From Ciona intestinalis (lineage: Eukaryota > Chordata > Ascidiacea > Phlebobranchia > Cionidae): a stretch of DNA of 64,000 nucleotides. The stretch spans positions 2,571,293-2,635,292 of the forward strand of contig NC_020173.2 in the NCBI RefSeq assembly GCF_000224145.3, in the 5' to 3' direction. The notes beneath the pieces were generated by a model. That model was not told the DNA's origin. It saw nothing but the letters and a program-made list of their open reading frames with translations, and made no database searches. How positions within the stretch are numbered: the first letter of the stretch is position 1; each line of letters opens with the position of its first letter. The position numbers were made by a program, and so were the translations under genes. Shown in pieces: positions 23,301-35,100 of the stretch.

Positions 23301-26300
23301 TATTAAGCTCTGCCTGGTAGCAATAACAGCAGAATAAACAATCTATTATGTAAAGTGTAGCTTTTTTTTCTAATTGAAAATTGTAATACAAACCTCAAAT
23401 TTCAATTCTTACCTATTTAAGTCACTCATTCTTGCAAAAGTTTTTGAACACTGTGTGCATTTATGTGGTCTATCATTTGTATGCACACATCTAACGTGTT
23501 GTTTTAGATGGGTGGCAGTTTTGAAGCCTTTCCCACACTTTGTACATAGATGAGGTCTCTCTGTAGCTAACGCAACAGCTGCTACTCCAGGTAAAGCGGT
23601 TTGTTGCTGGAACTAAAAATAAAAGATTCTTGAATATAAAAACATTGTTGTATGGTTTATGTAAGCAGCCAGATTAATTTACCATTCATGTTTTTCTATG
23701 TAAAGAAAAAAGTAATACCTTTTGGTTAAAGAAAAGAAGGTCTTAAAGTACATAAAGGTATCTATGTAATTAAAATGATGTTCTGTTTTTCTTTATTTTA
23801 ATTAATTAGGTTAACATCAAATTCAAAGAGATAAATAGCAATTTATTTTTAAAAAAGAGGTAATGGGCCAATTCTGGCGTAAATTTCAGGTCCTGTGACG
23901 TGTCACCTTACAGGACCTCATCCACATAGTTTAGAAAATATTATGTTATGTCATACCTTTACCCCATGGCACACATGTCTTTTTATTGTCTTATCAATAA
24001 CTGCCCCACATTCAAGACAAGATTTGTTCAAATTATCTGGAAGTTGGTTCAAATCTATTTGTTGTCCAACCAATCCCATTGGTCGGTTTGAACTAACACC
24101 TTGGCTCTGATTGGTCGATTGGATCACAGCTGTAATGGGATTGGTCGGTTGTTGATTGTTGTTGTTGTCACTGTGGCGCACTTGAAGATGAGACTGTTGG
24201 ATGAATTTGAACAGTTTAGGGTAAAATATGTGGTAAATTTGGGTTCTTATATAATATGCATAACATTAGGGGTACCTGGGGTGACATGTCATCCTGACTT
24301 TTAAAACAAGATAGACATCATAGGATTTAGCCGGGCAGTTTTAAATGTAAGATACTACCCTCCTACCCTGCTTAAGTGTTTATACAAACAAGCAAAATAT
24401 ATTGCATTCTTCACACCAATCAATCCTGTGTTTAAACTTGAGTGACTTATCCATGGTTGTCCTTGTCACTCACATGCTCACAGTCCAGTAGTTGAATCTA
24501 CTGCAGTGTGTGAATAGGCAGACATGACTATTGGTTGATTTGGTCATTATTACCCTTCTATAAACCAAAGTATTAAATTACCTGTAGTTGTGACGCTTGT
24601 GAGAAACCTTCCCCACATACTGTGCACCAGAACGGCTGTGGATGAGTTGACATAACATGGTGCTGTCGATATAATGCATAAAGTTGAAGCAATATTTTTA
24701 ATTTATCCTAAATAGTTCTATTACTAATAAATAGATGACACCTATTTATCCTTGTGGTGGACAGCAACAGTAATTTAACACAGGAGTTCTGTTTTATACA
24801 CCTTGTGTCAACTTTAGAGTTACCACATATGTAACTTTGTGGATGTTTATTTTTTTAGATTTCTTATTTCTTTATTGCATGGCTGGTTATTTAGACAAGC
24901 CATTAGTGACCACTGAGTTGGAGCAATGACGGTTAGGTTTCTTGTCTAATGACACATACGCCCATAATGCTGGGCGATAACAAAATAGACATACCTGCAA
25001 CATGGCTGCATTTTCAAACATTTGCCCGCACTCAAAACATCGGTTGACTTGTGCTACAGGTACAACAACTGTGCTTGTTGGTTGCTGAAGGTTGAAATGG
25101 TTGTGGTTTTGGATCGCTAATGCTGTTTGGACTGGTGGAACAATATCGTTAATGTAAGTGTGAGGGTCAATTGACCCAGACTGGCTGAAATTCTAAGTTT
25201 CATGATATGCCTTGCTAAAGGACCTCATCCAAGGTTGTTTGGGATGGGGGGAAATATAGTAGGGTGGGGAAGACAGCCAGACAGGAAACCCTAAGCACAT
25301 AATAACCAAATATCCTGGCCTTGTTTTAAACATTTAACAATGGCCTATGGGAGTCGCCAGGATACGGTTATATAACTTTTTGATGTTTTTTGTTTATTAC
25401 TAAATGGAAGAAAAAAAACAAAATCAAAAGGTGTCCCATCTTTCCCCACCCTACTATATAATGTGTAGCCAATTTGACAAAGTCTTGAAGAATACTTAAA
25501 TAATAAAGCATAGGAAATACCTGCATTCTTAGTACTTTCATCCACACCATGCACTCGTATCATGTGAGTTTTAAGATAAGATGAAATGGAAAACTGCTTG
25601 GAGCAAATTAAACATTGAAAGTTCTTTTCTTTCGTATGGACGGCCTGAGAACAAGGAAAAAGTTAATCAACACATTATTGGAAGTAAACCATTAAAACAT
25701 TAGTATATTAATAATTTTCTAGAATAAAAGGAGAAACAGTTCTCTGATTTATGTTACTGTAATCAATAAAAATAAATTTATGTTTTATCGGACTTTCGAA
25801 TTGTTGAAAAACCATAATTTTACCTAGCATCTCATACGACCCACACTCATATATTCCTACCTGTATATGGTGCTTAAGGTTGCCAGCCTCTGCGAATGTC
25901 CATCCACATTTAGAACACGAATGGTTCCGTTCTCGCATGTGAACGCTTCTAAGATGGCGGTTTAAATCACTTCGACGACCAAAACCTTTTCCACACTGCT
26001 CGCATTTGTTGGGCTTGTTCTACAAAAAAGTTGGTGTAAAATAAAAGGTCTAGGCTTATCACATAGTTTATGCAATACAGTCTGATGCCTTAGCACAAAC
26101 TAGAGGTTACGGATTTAAAATAAGGCTTGTCAATGCTACCAATATAGACATATGTGTCCTTGTGACACACTGAACAACAATTGCGCCCAACGAAGTACAG
26201 AATAAAAAGTTGTCCAAATCAAATTGTCAGCCATACATAAACCAAAAATTAAAAAATTTAGGCTCAAGGTATAACGTAATGGGTGTCTGGTATAAGGTGT

Positions 26301-29300
26301 CACCCCAGCTCAATGTACAGGTTCAGAAAGACTTTTGTCTGCTCTTTATAGATTTTTTCACTGTATGTTAATAAATACTTGTGTGAAATGTTTAAAAAAT
26401 TAATGTTACGTATTTCATTTAATGATTGTGTCACCAAGGAAAGGTGTTTATAATTACTGCCTCAGTTCTACAGTCTAATCAATCATCACACCAACTTACA
26501 TGCACAGCTAAAACATGCTGCTTCAAGTAAGGGTTGGTTTTGAAGCTCTTATCACATTCAACGCAAGCAAAAGGTTTCGCCGCATCAGTGTTTTGCACAG
26601 TAGTAGGCACAGAGACAGAAGTATTAGATTGCACAGCCATAGCATTCACACCATGCACGTTCCTCATATGAGACGATAGAAGACTTGATTTCATGAAATT
26701 TTTCCCACATTCTAAACATCTGTGAATAATAATGGTTAGGTGATAATAGAGTTATATATAAGGTGAGATTTGTGAATAATAGAACAAACATAGTGGGCAA
26801 ACAACTTCAACAGAATCATTTGAGTATTTTTATTAAAACTTACATTCTAACAGTTGTTATTAATGGCTTTGACTGTAATTGCACCTAATGCTTACTGTTA
26901 CTGGTATTTATTTACAATTTTTGATCTAGTTGTTCCATATAATGTTTTCCAAGTCTGACCTTTTGTACTAGAACTATTTTTCTGAACTTCTTCATAAGCT
27001 TCAATATTAAAACAGCATGCTTTTCCTAACCTAGTAATCTAAGACCCTCAGTAATGCCCTAATATTTCAGCTATCTGTAAATGCAGCTTGGCTTTATCAC
27101 ACACTTACACAGAATTTGGCCATTCTTTTTCATCAGTGAGATATTTTTCATGACACAGCCAGAATTCTGACATGACATAACCAAGAAAAGATTGGCACAC
27201 CAGAAATACCAGGTCACCTTAGCTAAAATTTATTGCCGGTTTATAACTAAGGTAGCCTATCTGATAAATCCAGAACTGTTCAACTGACTATACTTTTTGT
27301 TCAATGGTTGAATGACGTCTTAATTTACTAAGTTCTGGTATGATTAAAATAATGTAAAGGCCAATATTTTGTTAACGTTTATTTATATAGTAGGGTGGGG
27401 NNNNNNNNNNNNNNNNNNNNNNNNNNNNNNNNNNNNNNNNNNNNNNNNNNGACACCTTTAGCATACAATATACAAATATCCTGTTCGTGTTTTTAATAAT
27501 TAACAACGGTCTATGGAAGTCGTGAGGATATAGTTTTATGATATTTTAAAGGTTCTTTGTATACTACTAAACGGGACGAGAAAATAGAGTTAAAAGGTGT
27601 CCATCTTCCCCCACCCTACTGTATTTTAGTGCCAGACTGGCAGTATAAAAATAAGTAAGCCAACATATAAAACAGGTAGCCAATACAAGAGAGTTAAAGT
27701 AGGGGCAAAATTTGAATAGAAACCCTATGAAAAATTGATAAATCTTGTTGTAAAAAATAGCGAAAATAAAGACAACTTACTTATGGTGTATTGCTCTTGG
27801 TCCTTGTACAGTATGTGCCATGTATATATGATAATTAAGTTGTCCACCATTCATAAAACAAGCTTGGCAGTCACTACATGTAAACACAACAGAAGAATTT
27901 TGATTCTCATTATGTAAGTGTACAGCTTTCATATGGTCCTGAGAAAATACGAAAGATTTATTTAATATTTAACATACAACAGTCTAAACGCATTCTTTTT
28001 CACACGTTAAGTGAGACCGTACACACAAAATTTAGGTCAGAGTTAGCCCATTACCTGACACCCAGATACCAGTGTGCTACCACATGAGCCCCACCAGATG
28101 TTGAAGCCAGTCGTTTTTCCTAAGGTAAAAACACATTAACAAGCACACAACTAATCACCTGTAAATGATGAGGGGCTAAGAAACTTTCTGGGCAAGCTGA
28201 ACACTTGTATGGACGTGCATGCAACTCGGCGTGACATTTAAAGTTGTGGAAACTAAGTTTACCAGCACTTCCAAACACTTCGTTGCATTCATCTGTTAAT
28301 ATATTTTAACTCAGCATATTTACTTAAAAACTGGGTTTTTAATACACTATAGTTTCTTAGATATATCGGTAACCGAGGCAAAGCAACAGCTTTACTTCAA
28401 GTTTTAACTATTTTCCCCTTTTTTTATCTTTTGTGCGTGTTAGGCTTTTATTATTTATTATTATATATATATATATATATATAATATATAAGAATTCATT
28501 TTAAATTATTATTTTTTATACGGTTACTCACAAATTGTTAAAGTCGGTTTACGTTTTACTAAATAAAATTATGGATTTAAGAAAAAGATCTGTTGTCAAT
28601 GGTGTGGTACCTACTACCTACAGATTGTTAAGCAACATCATATCTAAATATATATAATACATACTACACTTGTGCGTCATTTCCCCCTCAATCTCAGTTG
28701 AAATAGAAGCTTGGACTTGATTTATTGGAACGCTCATAACACTTCGTGTCATTGACCTTTCACCTAAACATTTAACAAATCAAAATAAAGCAAAAAAATA
28801 CTGTTTTGAAAGTTAACATTTTCAGAAAAAATTACCTTGCATTTTTTTATTCATATACGATACCAATATAAAGAAGATCAGTAGTCAGAGCCTTGAACAG
28901 AGTATGTGAATTTGGGTAATGTGGCAACTCTGGCTAAATTCCCAAGTCCCATGACATGTCTCACCATGGAACCTCACATATAGAATAGAACCAGACTGGG
29001 ACATTAAAATGTTGGTCCACAAAAGACCATAAAAGCTTAAATTTTTAAATACCATGCCTAGCAGTACCAGTTTATACATACGTAACTTAGTAAACTTACC
29101 CTGTTGCTGCTGCTGTTGTTGCTGTGTTGCATATATTGGTGTCATAATGGTGGGAATTGAGTGTTGTATCATAGTAACACCACTTTCAGCAGCAGCCTGT
29201 TCAATAAAGTCCTTCCTTATAGTGATTGACATGGGTGCAGATGAAGTGTACATAGATTGTACTGATGATCCACATTGTATGTTATCTGTGATGTCATAAT

Positions 29301-30541
29301 GCAAGTGTCAATGTTATAAACATTAATATATTATAACTTTATTAGTGTTGACTTCAGTTTAAAATGGTAAAACATAGGTGTATATATAATATATAAAATT
29401 TCTAAAAAGATAAAATAAACATTACAGAAACTAAAATAAGGCTATTTTGTTTAGGAAAATATTGATAATCAAACAAGTGTGATAACACTGTAAAATGTGT
29501 TTAAGATTTTCACTTTAAACGATGCCAGTCAAGTCTTATTATTTGTAAATAAAAATAAACCAACTTACTATCTATCTGTGGTGTAGTGGTTGAAATGATA
29601 ACATTAGAATTTACCATCCCTATGTTATTAATGGTTCCCATGCCTGGTAATGTACCGGAGAAGACAGTTCCACGCTTAGACAACTGGTTGGCTGATGGTA
29701 TGGATATTTGGTTCAATGAAGGGACCCCTTGGCCAACCATGAAGTTCTTGGCATTGTTGCCGTTCTGGAAAATATAACGTAAACATAAATTGAGATTTAG
29801 CAGTAAAAGAAGAGTCGTTAAAAACACTATGGGTTAACACTATTAGAGTAAAATAAAAGTGAGGCTGCTAAACCTGATACAAATTAGAATAGATTAAAAA
29901 TTAGGGAATAGATATGAGTAAAAGATCTAGTAACAGGATATAACATAAAGTTAGTTCATCTCTTCGAATGCTGTGGCTAAAGGTCAGATCAATTAAAACA
30001 GGGAAGAGAAGGAAATTAGCAGCAAAACGAGATTCATTAAAACGCGCTTTAGGTAAACAGTACTTGTGTTACAATATACTAAAAATTAAGGATTAGGTAT
30101 AGAAATGATCTAGTAACAGCTTGGCTGGCAGGGTGGCCATGCTAACTCTGAAGTGCGTTACATTGTTAATCCGAAGTGAAAATTATTTTATAATAATTTA
30201 GACCTATCCCTTGCATATCGTAATTAGATGAAGGATTTTTGGTGCTAAGGAAATGAGCAAACTTTGGCCCAATTCCTAGACATGCTTTGTTACTTTACCC
30301 CTAGAATAGAGTACTCTACACAAGACAAACAATATCGACTCACCATTGAACCAGATTCAGCAGCTCCACTGCTAGCAACTGCTGCTGTAGCTCCAGCAAA
30401 TATATTCGCAAAGTTCACCATTGAAGTTTGACTGATTACGGTGATGTCTGAATCTTTAGGTTTAGAGTTATTGACTTCAATTGGAATATTGTGAGTCCCT
30501 TCACTTGAGGATGGAAGCCAATATTTTGTAGATTCCATCAT
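20368..30541 (-). CDS. Multi-C2H2 zinc finger protein with Gln-rich tail
   Basis: A nuclear DNA-binding role is expected from about 17 C2H2 fingers. Exons (minus, 5' to 3'): 30541-30344, 29764-29569, 29285-29100, 28763-28665, 28292-28159, 27938-27781, 26719-26500, 26019-25861, 25644-25521, 25131-24995, 24662-24582, 24193-23963, 23612-23413, 23240-23069, 22666-22505, 21516-21436, 21179-21022, 20659-20368. All joins keep frame and total 2988 nt, or 995 residues. The N-terminal 200 residues are Ser/Thr/Gly-rich with a short Gln run. Fingers such as CGKGFGRRSDLNRHLRSVH and CSKTFARMSDLNRHRRGVH follow. Several are split by introns mid-finger. Two are degenerate: one ends KRHVCHG, another lacks the second His (CADCQEGF...). 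The C-terminal 90 residues are Gln/Asn-rich (MQQQEQQQQ), ending NHKQN. Linkers are not the TGEKP type. I do not recognise the orthologue. Introns contain several MITEs. Confidence 0.88.
21798..21992. mobile_element. MITE copy, GGGTGGGGAAGAT family (nested)
   Basis: TATAGTAGGGTGGGGAAGAT at the left end and CATCTTCCCCAACCCTACTA at the right end form inverted termini flanked by TA. It lies inside the foldback element. Confidence 0.8.
22006..22055. other. Assembly gap (50 N)
   Basis: Fifty Ns lie inside a foldback element in a zinc-finger gene intron. The palindromic context probably caused the gap. Confidence 0.95.
24780..24980 (-). mobile_element. SINE tail fragment
   Basis: This is a reverse-oriented match to the 3' part of the local tRNA-SINE: GTTACCACATATGTAACTTT, then GACAAGCCATTAGTGACCAC and TTAGGTTTCTTGTC. 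Similar tails lie at 9220-9365, 26150-26240 and 58650-58790. Confidence 0.5.
25255..25460. mobile_element. MITE copy, GGGTGGGGAAGA family
   Basis: TATAGTAGGGTGGGGAAGAC on the left and CTTTCCCCACCCTACTATAT on the right frame the usual core. It is intronic in the zinc-finger gene. Confidence 0.8.
27385..27623. mobile_element. MITE copy interrupted by an N gap (27401-27450)
   Basis: TATATAGTAGGGTGGGG stops at the gap. After it come GACACCTTTAGC and the right terminus CTTCCCCCACCCTACT. It is intronic in the zinc-finger gene. Confidence 0.8.
28458..28492. repeat. (AT)n microsatellite
   Basis: About 30 bp of alternating TA lie in an intron of the zinc-finger gene. Confidence 0.8.
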
Positions 30542-32164
30542 TGGATGTTAATATCTATGATTCAAAATATTGCTAATTAGTTACTATTGTATTATCTATT
30601 GTGGCTACTATAATGGGAAAGATGGGCAAAACAAATTTATATTTTTCTTTTAAAGTGTTAACTGTTTTTACATTTTATGTTGAATATTTTTTGGAAAGAT
30701 ATTTTAATGAGAGGATGGGTGATATAGTGCATTGTATTTATTTTTTATTAATGTTTATTAATTTTCAGTATATGTATGTTATTGTAATGCGTTATAATTT
30801 ATACATGTAAAACTATTTTACTTGCATGGAGAAATAGAATACACGTTAAATATCTCATTGAATTTGATTATTAAAACAATAAATGGTGTTTGGTTATTGA
30901 TACAAGTTTGCGTTGGTGCTAACCGTGTTTTGAAAGTCGCCAAACTATTTGAAAACTGAACCCAGCAAAGATTATACTTGTTGTGTGAGGGTGAGCGCAA
31001 CGCCAGCGCGCGACTCCATTTTGTGATTGCATGTACCGATTGCGCCGCGTAGACACACCCACTGCACTACTTTCACAGCTGAAAATACGATTTTATAGAC
31101 AAGGATAGCTCTTACCTTAACGATTAGTAGATTGTTAATATCTTGCACTTCTGTTTAGTATCTATTAATTTTAAAAATTCCTTATTTTTACGGCAAAAAC
31201 GTTGAAAATAGTAAATACAAGCTACACATACATTCACTGTGCTATACACAAAGCGCACACAATCATACATCACTCAAGCGTGACCGCAATCATATTCACC
31301 CGCTTATGCCCTAAATAGTGTCACTCCGCACAACAATAACCTGGAATTTGCGACAAATATTAAAACGATTTTTTAAATTTACTTTTTATCATCAAATACA
31401 ATATACGACAGTGACACGCAGTTACTTTTGGAATTGTTTTCTTGTTTATGTAAGTTATTGCAACAAATTTACGTTTAATAAACAAATACGAAGGAAAACA
31501 CCTGTCCAGACTATTAAAACTTGGTTACACTGCTTCCAAAGCAACATTGTAGCTTTTGTAACATCAATATACTGTATTTACGTATTTTCGATTTTTAACA
31601 TTTTTAAAATAAGATTCAGGGGAATCCCCAGGGACGAAAAACACTTCTTATCGTTTGTTTTGAAATTAAAATTACAAAAAAACAAACGCACAAAACACAC
31701 CTGTTTCTGTCTTAAATTTTGAATTATAACACGAGATCTCGAAAAAAATTATTGATTTTTAAAAACAATCGCGTTTTGTGCAATATCCAACTGTTGTACA
31801 TCAAGTCACCAACCGTGAAACAAAATGCGGAACTATTACACAGACAAAGACGCTTACACAGACAAAGACGCTTACATATCAGTTCAATTCGGACCTGACT
31901 GTTTGCTGCCACTGCAAAGTTATTTATTTATATTTCAGTTAGGTAGACAGAAAAATTTTGTTTGCCTTCCTTTTATTGGAATACCTATGGTACAACCTTG
32001 ACTTACGCGAACAAGAAACAAAATGCAACCTTATTCGAAGCATGTTGATGAAAAGGGATTGTTTCTTCTAATTCATAATTTTAAATACGGGGATAGAGGT
32101 TTGGCATCATTTTTTAGTAAATAAATTATATAGCTTATTTACTCTGACATAGTGAGCACTGACG
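30542..32164. other. Intergenic region between divergent genes
   Basis: This is the upstream region of the zinc-finger gene (minus) and the caspase-like gene (plus). A short GC-rich patch with GCGCAACGCCAGCGCGCGAC (about 30992-31011) is a plausible promoter or 5' UTR for the zinc-finger gene. A 21 bp direct repeat (ACACAGACAAAGACGCTT, twice) lies at 31838-31876. No coding exon is supported. Confidence 0.4.
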
Positions 32165-35100
32165 ATGTCTTATCTCATAAACTTTATGCGCACTCACAAG
32201 GTCTACTGAAACATGTTGTGTGATTGTTTTCAACATGGTTGTCAATTTGGATTACAAGTAATGAACTTGTCTTGCCGTAGGACAAACACTATGGCCAAAG
32301 CTTCAAGCATTTATTAATTGGTTACAATGCGAGTAAAGGACACTGAACCTCTTTTGGTTTATTTGAATAATGGATATAAAGAGTAAAAAATATAAACCAA
32401 TGTTTGAGGTTTACGCTTATTGCCAGGGTCACTCAAAGGCTCGCAAAAAGATGCTGATGCAATACGAGATGTGGTTGCCAAATTAGATTTCGATGTAATA
32501 CTAAAGGAAAATCTAACAGAAGAACAGATTATTTGTGTAAGTTATTATCATTTATGTTAAACATTTAAAATTTAGTTGTTTATGTCCAGCGCTGTGGCAA
32601 AGTGGTTAGCGCACCTGTCTCTAACCCAGAGGTAATGGGTTCAAGACTGGTTGTTGCTACCATTGTGGGCGTATGTGTCCTTAGGCACGACACTTAACGA
32701 CAAATGCTCCAACCCAGTGGCCACTGATGGGTTGTCCAAATTATCAGCCATACATTAAAAAAAATCCAAAAAAAATAATCACCACGAAGTAACATACATG
32801 GTAACTCTGTTGCAACTCGACGCTTAAAGTGACACCACATCACCCAACCACAATACTTCGCTAATCATGTCAACACTTCCGATACCGCTTATCTTATGGG
32901 AAACTATTCTCATGAAAACAAAACCCCGGTTGAACAAGGTTAATGATATTCCGTTCAGCCGCTGACAGGCCCAAATCGATTCCATTTTATCGCACGACCT
33001 CACACTGCTGTCACGTGATTCTGTCCGGTATATAATTCGCCCTTTCCCCAACTCCTAACACTAACTAAGAGAGACGAGAACTACCGAACTAATGCCACCA
33101 TCGGCACTGAGACCACGAGGTCAGTCTAGGCTCATGGCGGGCTCTGCGAGCCCTTGCCCGGCCGTCAAGTAGGCCCGTTATCGTATTGTGTACTTGTGTA
33201 CCAGAAAAGGGAATAAAACTTAGCCAGATATTATGAACTGCTTGGTCTTTGGTTATAAAAGCAATTAGTACTACGGTAGATATAGCACCTCGCTGAAGCC
33301 TGTATATAAAGTCAGATCAGCACCAGTCATATAACCCAACCAGCAATCCTGTATATTCAGTGGGGGACTATAACTCCTTACTGGCATGAGGTGTATGAAA
33401 CAGTACACACATGTTATAACGACTGTTGTTTTCGACCACATACGGATAAAGTAAGTAAGTTACAAGTAACATTATCAATCATCTAACGCATATTGAAAAA
33501 CAAATTATAAACTTTTCTGGCTATTTTTCTAATAGTAATTGCAACGTTTATATAAATTCATCAGTTAATGAAAGATATAAAGAAAAATGAGTTAAACAAC
33601 CGGTTCTGTTTGTGGGTATATGTGCTTGCTCATGGGACCAAAGGACAACAAATTTATGGTGTTGATGGCAAATGTGTTAGTGTTCGAGAGCACATCATGA
33701 AACCATTTCTTCACAACTGCAGTCAACTTACAAATAAGCCAAAGCTGTTTTTCGTTGATGTGAGTTTATATCTATTAACAGAAAAGATAAGGCATCCAGG
33801 AGTTCGAATGAGCTCCAAGAATACGGAGAGGATATATTTAAGGGGGGGTGAATGCTCCTTTTAATGATTTTTAAAGAATAATATATTGGTTGGTGAATCT
33901 CCTGTTTGTCTGTCACTGAACTAGAATGTTTAACAGGTCTAAAATATTTATCTTATTTTATTTCAGGCATGCCAAGGTGCAACATCGACAGCTCAAACAA
34001 GTCGTCATGTAAGCTGGATAAAACTGAATTGATTTTAACTGCATAAAACAGGGGTTCTTAAATGTTTGGAATCAAAAATCCCAACTAAACTCGCTCCCCC
34101 TTTTTTGGCATGCAGGAATTTAACTACATACAATTTTTCTGGCAAAATTAGGAATGGTTAAAGAACTTAATTTTTTTTTAATATTTGTGTAACTTATTTA
34201 TGTGTGATTGTAGATTGATAGTACAGCTGACACAACCTTTAGTGAGGTTCGAGGTGTCCCTGATAACACACCTACGGATACGGATGCTTGTGACTGGTTA
34301 CTTGAATATTCTTGCAGCGATGGTAAGAGGCTCAATTTTAAGTTATAACATGGGTGTCCTCTTATACACCAGACACACATGGTGTATTCATACCCCTCAT
34401 GCTTACTGTCGGGTTATAACATGGGTGTCGTCCTATACACCACACACAAAGAAAAACATGACTGTGAATACTATTCACAGGTCACAATGCCACAGTCGGG
34501 GTGTTTACACCAATACTTGCTAAAATCTTGCAAAGGGAAATAAAAGCAGGTTAGTTTGTAATAAAGCAAATGCTGTAATAATAAGGATTTTAAATTGCAT
34601 TGCTCACAGGGAGTCAGCAAGAACTCTTACCTATGTTAAGAGAGTTATGTTCTCAAGTGACCCGTAGTTCAACAGGATTCGGTAACCAAGTTCCAATTTT
34701 TGAAAGCACTCTTACAAATTGTTTCTATCCTGGACAACATGTGATAAATAAAAAACACCCTTTTCACACATCTGACAAAACTAAACTGATTTTATCTCAA
34801 AAATCTTATGGACAAACTTCTTGTGTAAGGGATTCAGGTGTTGGAAACACATATGAGCCTACTGCAGAATGTAAGTAATGTGTTTACAGGTAGCATACAT
34901 TGGCCATAAGGTATATGAAACAAAATATACATATTATAATCATCAAGGACACATAGTCGTTCACTGTTGTTTACTTAGTGAGTACAGTAGCTAAAACAAT
35001 TGGGGTAATCACTTATTTAATCTTGTGTGATAAAAGGGAGAAACTTTCACACACCCGGTGCCCACACTGGGTTGCACCAAATGTCAAGTCCACAATGCTA

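Noticed and set aside
32354-32412. ATG at 32370 as the start of the caspase-like gene
   Set aside because: Its frame does not join the GSQKDADAIR frame without a stop. The exon at 32281-32332 (HLLIGYNA) gives the expected first caspase strand in phase.
32588-32660. Functional tRNA gene
   Set aside because: A and B boxes are present, but the cloverleaf arms do not pair well and a SINE body follows, so it is a tRNA-derived SINE.
34340-34440. Repeated units that might look like a CRISPR array
   Set aside because: Units are degenerate, vary in spacing, belong to a dispersed eukaryotic repeat family, and no cas genes are present.
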